DNA of 20,103 bases from an uncultured Desulfotignum sp. (GCA_937951975.1 CALGAJ010000001.1:1-20103), one strand, 5' to 3'. Shown: positions 7,797 to 15,517, counted from the first letter of the stretch. A program made the numbers and translations. Notes: generated by a model not told the origin, from the letters alone.

Positions 7797-8843
7797 TTAA
7801 ATATGTATCAGTTTCAAAAAGAAACGGTCCAGGGTCATGCGGATGGCACTGTTGGATGCCAGCCGTTTTTCAGTTTCATGCAGTTCATCCATCCAGAAAA
7901 GGGCCTGTTTGTCGTTAAAGTCCGGGGCCAGCTTTTGAAACTGGTCTGAACAGTCACGATTCAGGATTTTATCCGGCGCATGCCGGAATACACACAGATC
8001 CCTGAAAAACGTTCTCATGACGGCCAGGCCGGGATTCACCCCGTCCGGGTCCTGGCTTAAAAATCCGGACAACCCCAGGGCCGTTTGAATTTTTTGAGAG
8101 GCAGATCCGGAAATCAGGTCACACAGCTGGCGGATCAGCCAGGGCCGGGTGACATGCCAGTCAATACCGGATGCTTTGCCGGCACTGGAATCTGCTTTGG
8201 TCCTGGGCGGATGATCCTCAGGCGGGTGGACCAGCGTCGCCGCCAGGTTCTGATCCGTGCCGGCGGTGGCAGCGGCAATGCCGGCCCATTGTGCATCGAT
8301 GTGATACTGCCCGCGAAGATGGTCAGCCAGTGCCGGTCCTGACAGCGGGGGAAACCGTAATGACCGGCATCGGGAGATGATGGTCGGCAGCAGTGCGGAC
8401 CGGTCCCGGGCCATGAGAATGAAAAAGGTATTCTCAGGGGGCTCTTCCAGTTCTTTGAGCAATCCGTTCTGGGCCTGGCTGTTCATCCGGTCGGCATCCG
8501 TGATCAGCACCATGCGGAATGCGGCTTCATGGGGCCGGGCCCCTGTTTGAGCAATGATCTGCCGGATCTGGGAGATGGTGATGGTTTTCCGGGAATCCAA
8601 AGGGGTGACCACAATCATATCCGGATGCTGGGCCGCATTTATTTTTCTGCAGGACCGGCAGGCATTGCAGAAAGATTTCTTTCCTTCGGTACAGTTGATC
8701 GCTTTGGCAAATCTGAGAGCTGCCTGTTTCCTGCCTGAACCGGGGTTTCCCATAAAAAGCAGCGCATTGGGAATGTTTCGGGTTTCAGTGATCCGGTTAA
8801 GTTCCGACAGGGCGGTGGGGAAAACATTTTTATGAACTGACAT
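7797..8843 (-). CDS. holB: DNA polymerase III delta-prime subunit
   Basis: Subunit of the clamp loader that places the beta sliding clamp on DNA during replication. The 348-residue call carries a Walker-A-like GNPGSGRK (32-39), a four-cysteine zinc module (C51, C59, C62, C65), the segment DADRMNSQAQNGLLKELEEP (116-135) typical of delta-prime, and the SRC motif at 157-159. The C-terminal collar region is divergent, as is usual. I chose ATG 8843, 20 bases after the HU/IHF stop, because it puts the P-loop where E. coli HolB has it. An upstream ATG at 8900 would overlap the HU/IHF gene by 37 bases and has no ribosome site. The site for 8843 is also weak, so coupling to the upstream gene is plausible. 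Its partner dnaX is at the other end of the window. Confidence 0.92.
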   Translation of the reverse strand: MSVHKNVFPTALSELNRITETRNIPNALLFMGNPGSGRKQAALRFAKAINCTEGKKSFCNACRSCRKINAAQHPDMIVVTPLDSRKTITISQIRQIIAQTGARPHEAAFRMVLITDADRMNSQAQNGLLKELEEPPENTFFILMARDRSALLPTIISRCRSLRFPPLSGPALADHLRGQYHIDAQWAGIAAATAGTDQNLAATLVHPPEDHPPRTKADSSAGKASGIDWHVTRPWLIRQLCDLISGSASQKIQTALGLSGFLSQDPDGVNPGLAVMRTFFRDLCVFRHAPDKILNRDCSDQFQKLAPDFNDKQALFWMDELHETEKRLASNSAIRMTLDRFFLKLIHI

Positions 8844-8863
8844 AAGCTGTCTGAAGCATGGGG

Positions 8864-9139
8864 CTAAAAATCCACCCGTTCTTTGAGTTCTTTGCCGCAT
8901 TTGAAAAACGGGAGCCGTTTGGGAGGAATCATTACCTTGTCACCGGTTTTGGGATTCCGACCCATATAGCTTTTGTATTCTTTGATATGGAAACTGCAAA
9001 ATCCTCTGATTTCAACACGTTCCCCTTTGATGAACGCATCGGAGAGTGCGTCAAAAAATATCTTTACCACTTCCGCCGCTTCTGCTTTGGTCAGTGATGT
9101 CCGGTCTTTCAATGCGGAAATCAATTCAAGCTTGTTCAT
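8864..9139 (-). CDS. HU/IHF-family DNA-bending protein
   Basis: 91-residue nucleoid protein of the bacterial histone-like family. It has the N-terminal helix pair (MNKLELISALKDRTSLTKAE), the signature region RVEIRGFCSFHIKEY (41-55) and a beta-arm containing GRNPKTG (60-66), where P63 is the intercalating proline. The length and the arm sequence lean towards an IHF-beta-like member, but HU and IHF subunits cannot be separated reliably by eye. ATG 9139 has GAGG about 5 bases upstream. It is the first gene of a likely operon continuing through holB, ricT, metG and the transpeptidase gene, driven by the promoter just upstream. Confidence 0.93.
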   Translation of the reverse strand: MNKLELISALKDRTSLTKAEAAEVVKIFFDALSDAFIKGERVEIRGFCSFHIKEYKSYMGRNPKTGDKVMIPPKRLPFFKCGKELKERVDF

Positions 9140-9177
9140 ACACCCTCTATTTTGATTATGAAAAGTTGCATCTTAGT

Positions 9178-9206
9178 TGAATATTTAAAAATAAATAAAA
9201 AGTCAA
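9178..9206 (-). promoter_or_regulatory. Sigma-70-type promoter for the HU/IHF-holB-ricT-metG operon
   Basis: On the minus strand, TTGACT (9201-9206) and TATTCA (9178-9183) are separated by exactly 17 bases of AT-rich DNA. The start codon of the HU/IHF gene lies about 40 bases downstream. The A/T-rich spacer is unlike the surrounding GC-rich coding DNA. The -35 box begins only 5 bases before the end of the NusG-like gene. Confidence 0.6.
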
Positions 9207-9210
9207 GGAG

Positions 9211-9735
9211 TTATGCCAGATGGCCCGGTATTTTTTCCACCTGGCTCTCATCAATTTCCACGCCGGCATACTGGCCCAGCAATGAAATTTTTATAACGAT
9301 TCTGCCTTTGCCCCGGTACTGGATAAATTCCCCTCTGGCGCCGGCCATGGGGCCTTCCATCACCATGACCGGATCCCCCTGGGTCAGTTGAGAGCAGGGA
9401 CCGGTGACAAGATCACATTCTGCTGCCGTTAACAGCCGCAGCGAATGAATCTGGGGTTCAGGCACCGGTATCGGTCCCTGGTGGTTTCCCAGGAACCGGA
9501 CGGCACCCAGTGTTTTTAAAACCGTCAGCTGACAGGCCGGGTCCATCGTGGATTTGACAAACAGATACCCGGGAAACAACGGGATTTCAATTATTTTTTT
9601 CCGGTCTTTGCGGCGGCTCAGTTTTTTGGTTTTGGGTAAAAAAACATCCATTTTCTTCCGGGCGATCTGGTCAAAGACCATTTGTTCAAAATTGCTTCTT
9701 GTCAGCAGAGCAAACCAGTGAAATCCATGTGTCAT
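9211..9735 (-). CDS. NusG-like specialised transcription antiterminator (RfaH/UpxY/LoaP type)
   Basis: 174-residue protein with a NusG N-terminal domain and a C-terminal KOW domain. The NusG hallmark FPGYLFVK is at 54-61, and the KOW segment GDPVMVMEGPMAGARGEF spans about 120-137. Members of this class ride on RNA polymerase and suppress pausing or termination in selected long operons, often those for surface polysaccharide. It is probably not housekeeping NusG, which normally sits with secE, rplK and rplA; none of these is nearby. Its ATG overlaps the lptD stop by four bases (ATGA), a strong sign of translational coupling. The promoter of the next operon starts right after it. Which operons it controls cannot be told from this window. 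Confidence 0.85.
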   Translation of the reverse strand: MTHGFHWFALLTRSNFEQMVFDQIARKKMDVFLPKTKKLSRRKDRKKIIEIPLFPGYLFVKSTMDPACQLTVLKTLGAVRFLGNHQGPIPVPEPQIHSLRLLTAAECDLVTGPCSQLTQGDPVMVMEGPMAGARGEFIQYRGKGRIVIKISLLGQYAGVEIDESQVEKIPGHLA

Positions 9736-12014
9736 TGTGAACCAAACTCTCCAATCCCTTTCAGGTTGATCATGAACGCGATCCGCCGGTCCATGTCGGA
9801 TTCCTGAAGTTCCAGTCCCATGGCCCAGCAGGCGCTGTTCAGGCGGATACCGGTGCGGGTTTCAATGGTGGTGTCACGCGCCAGATTTTTTTCAAAGGAA
9901 TGATACGCGGTCAGAGACCGGGTGATCCGCAGGTCAAACCGGGTGTACCAGGTCTCCCTGGTGTCCATCGAATAGCGGTATGCCGTGGTGACGGCATCGC
10001 CCCGGGGCGTGGTGACCGTGGTGTTCAAATTCAGCACATTAAAGTGATAATCATAGGGGGACCAGGCCAGATCCGTTCTCAAAGACAAGAAAGAAAATGG
10101 ATAAACCCGCGCATCCAGTTTAATATCGGACCAGGGCCTTCCTTTGGCTTCACCATTGTCCCGTTCATCTTTGATGCTGTAATCCTGAAACAGTTTGATC
10201 CATCCCAGTTCCCGGTATTTGTTTTGTATGGTGTTGTCCGGTCCGGCCGTTGATTTTCTGGCAATGAACCGGTTGGTGAACGACCAGGTCAGCCTGTTGG
10301 TCTCTTCAATATCGTCCAGAGCGTCAAAATACGGAAGGTCTTCCTGATCTTCGTAGGGCTGAAAATGGTAACTGATGCCCGGTGTGACCTGGTGCATGAT
10401 TTTGTCGGCAAAACCGGTGTTTGCGGCAAAAACCCGGCTCAGACGGGTGGACAGTTCCCCGCCGAGATCATAGAGCCCCCGAAACCTGAGCGGATCTTCC
10501 TGTCCATTGATGTCTGTATAACTGTCCGTATGATAGGCCGTGCCCCGCAGTCCCATGAACGGTTCAAAAGAAAACGCTTTGCCCAGTCTGGCAGGATAAT
10601 AAAACCGGTGATACATATCCAGACGCCGGCCGTTGACCTTGGCTGTTTCTCTTTGGCCGGCGGCGGTATCGATGGTATCCTGACGAAAAAAAGAGCGGAA
10701 TTCCGAATCCAGCCGGTAATAGATACCGGTATTGCCGACATTGAGACGGGAACTGCCGAATTCAATACCGGGGAGCGTTTGAAGCGTGGTATCATCCCTG
10801 TCTTTTTGCCGGGCAATCACATCATCATACCACAAGGTCTGGAAGTTCAAAGCAAAATTGTCCCAGGTCCGGGAAAGGGCCAGACTGTTTTTTCGAACCT
10901 TGTTATTGTATTCGTCCAAATCCCGGCCGAATTCATCTTCAAATATCCGGTCGCTGGTGTCGTACCCGGAAGGTCCGTCTTGAAACTCCAGCAGATAATC
11001 CGCGTCCGACACCACATCCACATCCAGCCGGGCGGAAAATTCATAAGGCAGGGCCTGGTTGCTTTTTCCCCGCAGCCAGTACCGGTCGGTGTTGGTGCGC
11101 TGGGGGGTGCTTTCGAACCGGTAATCTTTGGTGGCGGAGGTGCCGTCATCGATTTTGTCATCATCCATAAAATCCATCTGCCAGATACCTTTGGAAACCT
11201 CATCCATGACATACCGGTATTCCGCGCCTATTTTAAGACCCCGGTCCGACAGGTATCCGGTGTAAAACGTGGCATCGCTTTCCGGGGAGATCGCCCAGAA
11301 AAACGGCTGCTCATAGACAAAGCCCTGGCGGTCGGAGGTGGAGATTTCCGGCATGAGCAGACCGGACTGCCGCTGGGTTTTGACCGGGAATGCCAGAAAC
11401 GGTGAATACAGCGCAGGCATATTTCTTGCCCAGAAAACCGTATCTTTGGCAAATCCGTATCCTTCGATGGTCACTTTGACATCTTTGCCGGTGATTTTCC
11501 AGTCCGGGGTGTCCCCGTCACACGAGGTGATGGAGCCTTTTCGGGCATCATAGGTGAATTTTCCGGTTTTCCGGATCTGTTCCCCATGGAGATACAAATG
11601 GTTTTCCTGGATAAAGACAGTGCCTTTGTCGATCATCCCGGTTTCGGTGATCAGATTGACCTGCATGGCGTTGCAGGAGATCACGTCCCCGCCGGAGATC
11701 ATTTTTACATGACCTTTGGCCGATACGTCTTTGGTGGTATTTGAAAATTCCACATAATCCGCTTCCAGCCGGGTTTTCCCACCAATGATCTCCACGTTTG
11801 TCTGGGCGGTATACACATCGGTGTGCCGGTCATACGCCACCGTGTCTGCGGAAAGGTTCCAGACGACAGTCTCTGGATCCTGGATCGGGTTTGCAGCGGA
11901 TATACCGCCGGACAAGAACACCAGACAGCAGCACCAAATGCAAATCACACGCAGAACAGTACCTTGCACCGGTTCAGACCATTGCTGATTTTTAAATAGG
12001 AAAACACCGCCCAT
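9732..12014 (-). CDS. lptD: LPS-assembly outer-membrane protein LptD
   Basis: Outer-membrane component of the Lpt machine, which inserts lipopolysaccharide into the outer leaflet. The 760-residue call has a signal peptide whose hydrophobic core (VLRVICIWCCCLVFLSGG) ends near ISAA, residues 38-41. A periplasmic OstA/LptA-like beta-jellyroll (about 45-170) and a large barrel domain with many alternating aromatic strands follow. Conserved-looking points are the TSCDGDTPDW segment and a near-C-terminal ACWAMGLEL segment with a cysteine suited to the LptD disulfides. I chose ATG 12014 because AGGTG lies 5 bases upstream. A TTG at 12032 would add six residues but lacks such a site. The gene is co-transcribed with the overlapping NusG-like gene and is divergent from the CysK-CysRS fusion. 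Its presence implies an LPS-bearing outer membrane. Confidence 0.92.
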   Translation of the reverse strand: MGGVFLFKNQQWSEPVQGTVLRVICIWCCCLVFLSGGISAANPIQDPETVVWNLSADTVAYDRHTDVYTAQTNVEIIGGKTRLEADYVEFSNTTKDVSAKGHVKMISGGDVISCNAMQVNLITETGMIDKGTVFIQENHLYLHGEQIRKTGKFTYDARKGSITSCDGDTPDWKITGKDVKVTIEGYGFAKDTVFWARNMPALYSPFLAFPVKTQRQSGLLMPEISTSDRQGFVYEQPFFWAISPESDATFYTGYLSDRGLKIGAEYRYVMDEVSKGIWQMDFMDDDKIDDGTSATKDYRFESTPQRTNTDRYWLRGKSNQALPYEFSARLDVDVVSDADYLLEFQDGPSGYDTSDRIFEDEFGRDLDEYNNKVRKNSLALSRTWDNFALNFQTLWYDDVIARQKDRDDTTLQTLPGIEFGSSRLNVGNTGIYYRLDSEFRSFFRQDTIDTAAGQRETAKVNGRRLDMYHRFYYPARLGKAFSFEPFMGLRGTAYHTDSYTDINGQEDPLRFRGLYDLGGELSTRLSRVFAANTGFADKIMHQVTPGISYHFQPYEDQEDLPYFDALDDIEETNRLTWSFTNRFIARKSTAGPDNTIQNKYRELGWIKLFQDYSIKDERDNGEAKGRPWSDIKLDARVYPFSFLSLRTDLAWSPYDYHFNVLNLNTTVTTPRGDAVTTAYRYSMDTRETWYTRFDLRITRSLTAYHSFEKNLARDTTIETRTGIRLNSACWAMGLELQESDMDRRIAFMINLKGIGEFGSQ

Positions 12015-12032
12015 GAAACACCTGGTAACCAA

Positions 12033-12061
12033 TTGCGCTGGGGTTAAAATTACTGTATAAA
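12033..12061 (+). promoter_or_regulatory. Candidate promoter of the CysK-CysRS fusion gene
   Basis: TTGCGC (12033-12038), a 17-base spacer and TATAAA (12056-12061). The -10 box matches consensus at 5 of 6 positions and the -35 at 3 of 6. The start codon is about 60 bases downstream and is preceded by a strong ribosome site, AGGAAGG. The -10 hexamer is shared with the opposing lptD promoter. Confidence 0.4.
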
Positions 12062-12085
12062 GCCATCTTATGGTGTAAAAGTCAA
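12056..12085 (-). promoter_or_regulatory. lptD: Candidate lptD promoter
   Basis: Minus strand: TTGACT (12080-12085), an 18-base spacer, then TTTATA (12056-12061). The -10 box is a poor match but occupies the same six bases as the plus-strand TATAAA, giving a shared, back-to-back promoter arrangement. The lptD start codon lies about 42 bases downstream. Confidence 0.4.
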
Positions 12086-12119
12086 GCTGGAATCCGGTTG
12101 TGATCCAGGAAGGACCCTT

Positions 12120-14426
12120 ATGACAGTGACAATTTTAGATGCGGTCGGCAACACCCCGGTGGTGGAAATTCAGCAGATGAATCCGAATCCGGGGGTACGG
12201 ATGTTTGCCAAGCTTGAATACATGAATCCGGGCGGTTCTGTCAAGGACCGGGCTGCGCTGTATATGATTCAGGCAGGCGAGGCGTCCGGCCGGCTCACAA
12301 AAGACAAAACCGTGATCGAAGCCACCTCGGGCAATACCGGCATCGGTCTGGCCATGGTCTGCGCCGTGAAAGGATATCGTCTGGCATTGACCATGGCGGA
12401 AAATGCCAGTGAAGAGCGCAAGCGGATTCTCAAAGCCCGGGGAGCGAAAATCATTCTGACGCCCAAGCACCTGGAATCGGACGGCGCCATCGAAGAAGCC
12501 TATCGCCTGGCCCGGGAGAATCCGGAAAAATATTTCATTACGGATCAGTACAACAATCCGGCCAACTGGCAGGCCCATTACCACACCACGGGTCCGGAAA
12601 TCATGGCCCAGGTCCCGGAAAAACCGGCCAGTGTGGTGGCGTCCGTGGGGACATCCGGAACGCTGATGGGCCTTTCCCGGTATTTCAGGGAGCACAGTCC
12701 GGCAACCCGCATGGTGAGTGCGGAACCGTTTCTGGGCCATGGCATTCAGGGCCTCAAGAATATGAAGGAATCCTATACCCCTGAAATTTATGACAAAACC
12801 CGGCTGGACAAGATTCTGAACATTGATGATGCATTGGCCTTTGACACGGCCCGGCAACTGGCGGTCAAAGAAGGGTTGTTTGTGGGCATGAGTTCCGGCG
12901 CGGCCATGGCGGCTGCCATCCAGGAGGCCCAAACCCTTGAAAAAGGGGTGGTGGTGGTGATTTTCCCGGATTCCGGGGAACGGTATCTGTCCACCTCTTT
13001 GTTTTCAGTGCAGCAGAAATTGCCCCTGCGGCTTTTCGATACCCGAAGCGGGAAAAAACAGCGGTTCAAACCGGTCAAACCGGACACCATTTCCATTTAC
13101 ACCTGCGGTCCCACCGTGTATCAGCGCCTGAATCCCGGCAGTTTCAGGCGGTATGTGTTCACGGATCTGCTGGTGCGGTATCTGACGTTTCATAATATGG
13201 ATGTCAACCATGTGATCAATATCACGGATTATGATGACCGCACCATTGACGGGGCTGTCCGGGCCGGGCAGGATCTGGAGGAATTTGTGCGTCCGTATAT
13301 TCAGGCGTTTCATCAGGACCTGCATCGCCTGAAAATCCGGCCGGCCCAGGCGTTTCCCCGGGTGTCGGCCCATTTCAGTGATATGGCGGAATTGACCCGG
13401 AAGCTGATCGACAAAGGGTATGCCTATGAAAAACTGCATTCCGTATATTTTGATATTTCAAAGGCGGCGGAATACGGGCATCTGTCCAAGATGGATATCC
13501 AGAATATCCGGGTGGGCGCCACTGTGGATCTGGATGAATATGAAAAACAGAACCCCCGGGATTTCACCCTGTTCAAGCGGGTCCGGTTGTCGGAACTGCG
13601 CCGGGGAATCGGTGTGAAAACCGAATGGGGACAGGTCCGGCCGTCTTTGCATCTGCAGTGTGCTACCCTGTCCATGCTTTTTTTAGGGGTATCGTTTGAT
13701 ATCCATACCGGCAGCCGGGAACTGGTGTTTCCCCATCATGAAAATGAGCGTGCCATTGCCCGGGCAGCTGAAGACCGGGAGCTGGCCGATGTGTGGCTGC
13801 ATTGCGATCCGGTTCAGTATGACGGGTCTCTGGGGGCGGCATCCATCCATGACCTGACCCTGGATACGCTGGCGGACCGGGGATATGATGACGGCACCAT
13901 CCGGTTCTGGCTGTTGTCCGGGCATTACCGCCGGGGTCTGATGCTGTCTGAGCGCTCCCTGGCCGATGCCCGGGCCACACGGAACCGGATCAACCGGTGT
14001 ATCGCCCTGCTGGAGCAGCTCCGGTCCGGCACCGGGAACGTCAAAGAATTGCCCCCCGGGGAGATCGATCAGCTGATGTATGATATCCGTCAGGGCATTT
14101 TGACGGCCCTGGCCGATGATTTAAAGGTATCCGCAGCCCTGGCCGCGCTGCTGGCCGGAATCAAGACAATCAACACCCTGATCAGCCGTCACAGGATTTC
14201 CGGCCGGGATGCAGACCGCATCCTGGCGGGATTGCAGGAAATGGACCGGATTTTTCAGGTGTGTGAATTCAATCACCAACCCACCTGTTCGCAGCAGGTG
14301 AAAGAGCTGCTCCGTCAACGGCAGGCGGCCCGGAACAATAAAGACTGGGCCGCAGCGGACCGACTCAGGGATCAGCTGGTTGCCATGGGGGTGACGGTTC
14401 ATGATCAGAAAGTGGAGGCAGACTGA
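12120..14426 (+). CDS. Cysteine synthase fused to a CysRS-like domain lacking HIGH and KMSKS
   Basis: One 768-residue protein. Residues 1-300 form a complete PLP-dependent O-acetylserine sulfhydrylase-type cysteine synthase: PLP lysine K42 in GGSVKDR, substrate loop ATSGNTG (68-74), phosphate loop GTSGT (177-181) and DSGERYLST (284-292). Residues ~304-768 align end to end with cysteinyl-tRNA synthetase. The zinc ligands are kept: C329 in CGPTVY, C514, and H539 and E543 in HHENE. So is the C-terminal WAAADRLRDQL segment. The ATP signatures are gone: HIGH is N338-P-G-S341, KMSKS is Q566-Y-D-G-S570, and the KIIK segment is R374-T-I-D377. The Trp of the usual GWHIEC segment is replaced (SLHLQC). 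The synthase half should make cysteine; the second half is probably not an active tRNA ligase and may bind cysteine, tRNA or a regulatory ligand. AGGAAGG precedes ATG 12120. Its TGA overlaps the next ATG. Confidence 0.93.
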   Translation: MTVTILDAVGNTPVVEIQQMNPNPGVRMFAKLEYMNPGGSVKDRAALYMIQAGEASGRLTKDKTVIEATSGNTGIGLAMVCAVKGYRLALTMAENASEERKRILKARGAKIILTPKHLESDGAIEEAYRLARENPEKYFITDQYNNPANWQAHYHTTGPEIMAQVPEKPASVVASVGTSGTLMGLSRYFREHSPATRMVSAEPFLGHGIQGLKNMKESYTPEIYDKTRLDKILNIDDALAFDTARQLAVKEGLFVGMSSGAAMAAAIQEAQTLEKGVVVVIFPDSGERYLSTSLFSVQQKLPLRLFDTRSGKKQRFKPVKPDTISIYTCGPTVYQRLNPGSFRRYVFTDLLVRYLTFHNMDVNHVINITDYDDRTIDGAVRAGQDLEEFVRPYIQAFHQDLHRLKIRPAQAFPRVSAHFSDMAELTRKLIDKGYAYEKLHSVYFDISKAAEYGHLSKMDIQNIRVGATVDLDEYEKQNPRDFTLFKRVRLSELRRGIGVKTEWGQVRPSLHLQCATLSMLFLGVSFDIHTGSRELVFPHHENERAIARAAEDRELADVWLHCDPVQYDGSLGAASIHDLTLDTLADRGYDDGTIRFWLLSGHYRRGLMLSERSLADARATRNRINRCIALLEQLRSGTGNVKELPPGEIDQLMYDIRQGILTALADDLKVSAALAALLAGIKTINTLISRHRISGRDADRILAGLQEMDRIFQVCEFNHQPTCSQQVKELLRQRQAARNNKDWAAADRLRDQLVAMGVTVHDQKVEAD

Positions 14427-14593
14427 TGGAGGTGTTTTTTTTCCCTTTTTCCCATATTAATAAAATTCAGCGGACCACGTTGACCGCTTTTTTTCCGCAA
14501 TTTGTGTTTTTACCCCTGGCCCCGGATCTGAACCAGGACCCGCAGATGGCGCCGCTGGTGAAAAACCGGACAGCGGTTCCGGTGTTTTTTTAG
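14426..14593 (+). CDS. 5' part of an unknown gene, ending at an in-frame TAG
   Basis: The ATG at 14426 overlaps the fusion gene's stop (TGATG) and has GGAGG seven bases upstream, so translation clearly starts here. The 55-codon piece is Phe/Pro-rich (begins MEVFFFPFSHINK, ends AVPVFF) and stops at TAG 14591-14593, just after seven T. The same frame then runs open for another 264 codons to 15385. I read this as the N-terminus of one protein of about 319 residues interrupted by a stop codon. The stop could be a nonsense mutation, a sequence error or a read-through codon. I do not recognise the family. A free-standing 55-residue peptide is possible but less likely. Confidence 0.6.
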   Translation: MEVFFFPFSHINKIQRTTLTAFFPQFVFLPLAPDLNQDPQMAPLVKNRTAVPVFF

Positions 14594-14611
14594 AATCCCC
14601 GCCTGTCTCAA

Positions 14612-15385
14612 GTGTCGTCACAGGTTTCTGCCTGGATGAACTGGGCGTCGCTGCACCAGGGGAATGAACATAATTTAAAAACCCTGATCCGGGACAATCC
14701 CTGGTTGACCGATCATCTGGGAGCGGCCGCCATTGGATCGGAACTGCGGGCCCGAATGGCCGGGACACCGCAGAACTCCGGAAACGATTCAAAACAGGTG
14801 GATCCATTGCTGTTTTCACTCATCGCCAAACGCACGGATGCTGAAAATGAAACCATTGACCAGGCCATGGCCGGGCTGGAAAAAAAACGGGCGGTTCTGT
14901 TCTCTGAACTGCGGGGAGATTCGGAGCAACCGGCATCAACGGCCGTTCAGTCCCGGGGACCGGACCCCGGAGCGGTCATGACCCGGGAACGGATCCGGGC
15001 CTGGGCCGCCTGTGCCCGGGAGGCCCGTCTGTTTTCAGAACCCGGTCCCCGGGTGTTGGTGACCACCAGCGGCGCAGTGTTTGACGCGGTTGCGGCAAAT
15101 GGGACCCGGGTCATAAATGCCCTTGACATTGATGGCATAAAGGTGCATGAAGATGGGTGTGTTCATCAGCCGGACTGGCACAGCCGGGTGTTCACGCTGC
15201 TGAACACCCTGGCATACGGGCCGATGGACGTTTCACAGGCCTGGGACACGCTGGCCGGCATGGATGATTCCTGTGCCCGGGCCGGTCGGATCCAGGTGCA
15301 GAAGGTTGAGGGTCCGGACCTGGAAAAAAAGCTGAACCTGCCCGGCAGCGGTCTGCTGATATGCCGGGTGACATTAAAACCATAA
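14612..15385 (+). CDS. Unknown protein, 3' part of the TAG-interrupted gene
   Basis: 257 codons from a possible GTG at 14612 to TAA, in the same frame as the piece ending at 14593. No ribosome site precedes GTG 14612 or the ATG at 14636, so independent initiation is doubtful; read-through or loss of function fits better. The product has a WMNWASLHQGNEHNLKTLIR segment near its start and a long charged helical middle (residues ~70-110). Its C-terminal domain contains RVLVTTSGAVFDAV and ends LICRVTLKP. There is no signal peptide or transmembrane segment, so it is probably cytoplasmic. Coupling to the CysK-CysRS fusion suggests a shared process, but I do not recognise the protein and assign no function. 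Confidence 0.6.
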   Translation: MSSQVSAWMNWASLHQGNEHNLKTLIRDNPWLTDHLGAAAIGSELRARMAGTPQNSGNDSKQVDPLLFSLIAKRTDAENETIDQAMAGLEKKRAVLFSELRGDSEQPASTAVQSRGPDPGAVMTRERIRAWAACAREARLFSEPGPRVLVTTSGAVFDAVAANGTRVINALDIDGIKVHEDGCVHQPDWHSRVFTLLNTLAYGPMDVSQAWDTLAGMDDSCARAGRIQVQKVEGPDLEKKLNLPGSGLLICRVTLKP

Positions 15386-15390
15386 AAAGC

Positions 15391-15418
15391 TTGATTTTAG
15401 GAAAGGACATGGTATAAA
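15391..15418 (+). promoter_or_regulatory. Candidate promoter of the ferredoxin gene
   Basis: TTGATT (15391-15396), a 16-base spacer and TATAAA (15413-15418). This gives a leader of about 95 bases. A second, perfect TATAAT lies at 15468-15473, but its -35 position (AAATTG) is poor. Either or both may drive this separate, probably highly expressed gene. Confidence 0.45.
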
Positions 15419-15517
15419 AGCGTTTTTTAAATCAGTTGTAGGAAAAATTGATGTTGAAAAATGGCGTTATAATTGCAAAAGCAATGATTTTTAATTTAAT
15501 TTCAGGAGGCTGTAAAA

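Noticed and set aside
10365..11405. 346-codon plus-strand open frame opposite lptD
   Set aside because: It lies wholly inside the well-supported lptD gene and has no recognisable domain. The composition is that of a mirror frame of GC-rich coding DNA.
12014..12032. TTG start for lptD at 12032
   Set aside because: The ATG at 12014 has AGGTG at good spacing and gives a normal signal peptide; the TTG does not.
12135..12932. 265-codon minus-strand open frame opposite the cysteine synthase domain
   Set aside because: The plus strand carries all PLP-enzyme motifs. The antisense product is rich in His, Gly and Arg with no family signature.
14581..14593. Programmed frameshift at the T7 run before TAG
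   Set aside because: The frame upstream and downstream is the same. Shifting by one base either way meets a new stop within about 30 codons, so slippage would not join the two parts.
14591..14593. Pyrrolysine codon as a firm call
   Set aside because: There is no pyl gene in the window, no known Pyl protein family, and TAG is used as an ordinary stop by two neighbours. It is kept only as one option in the finding.
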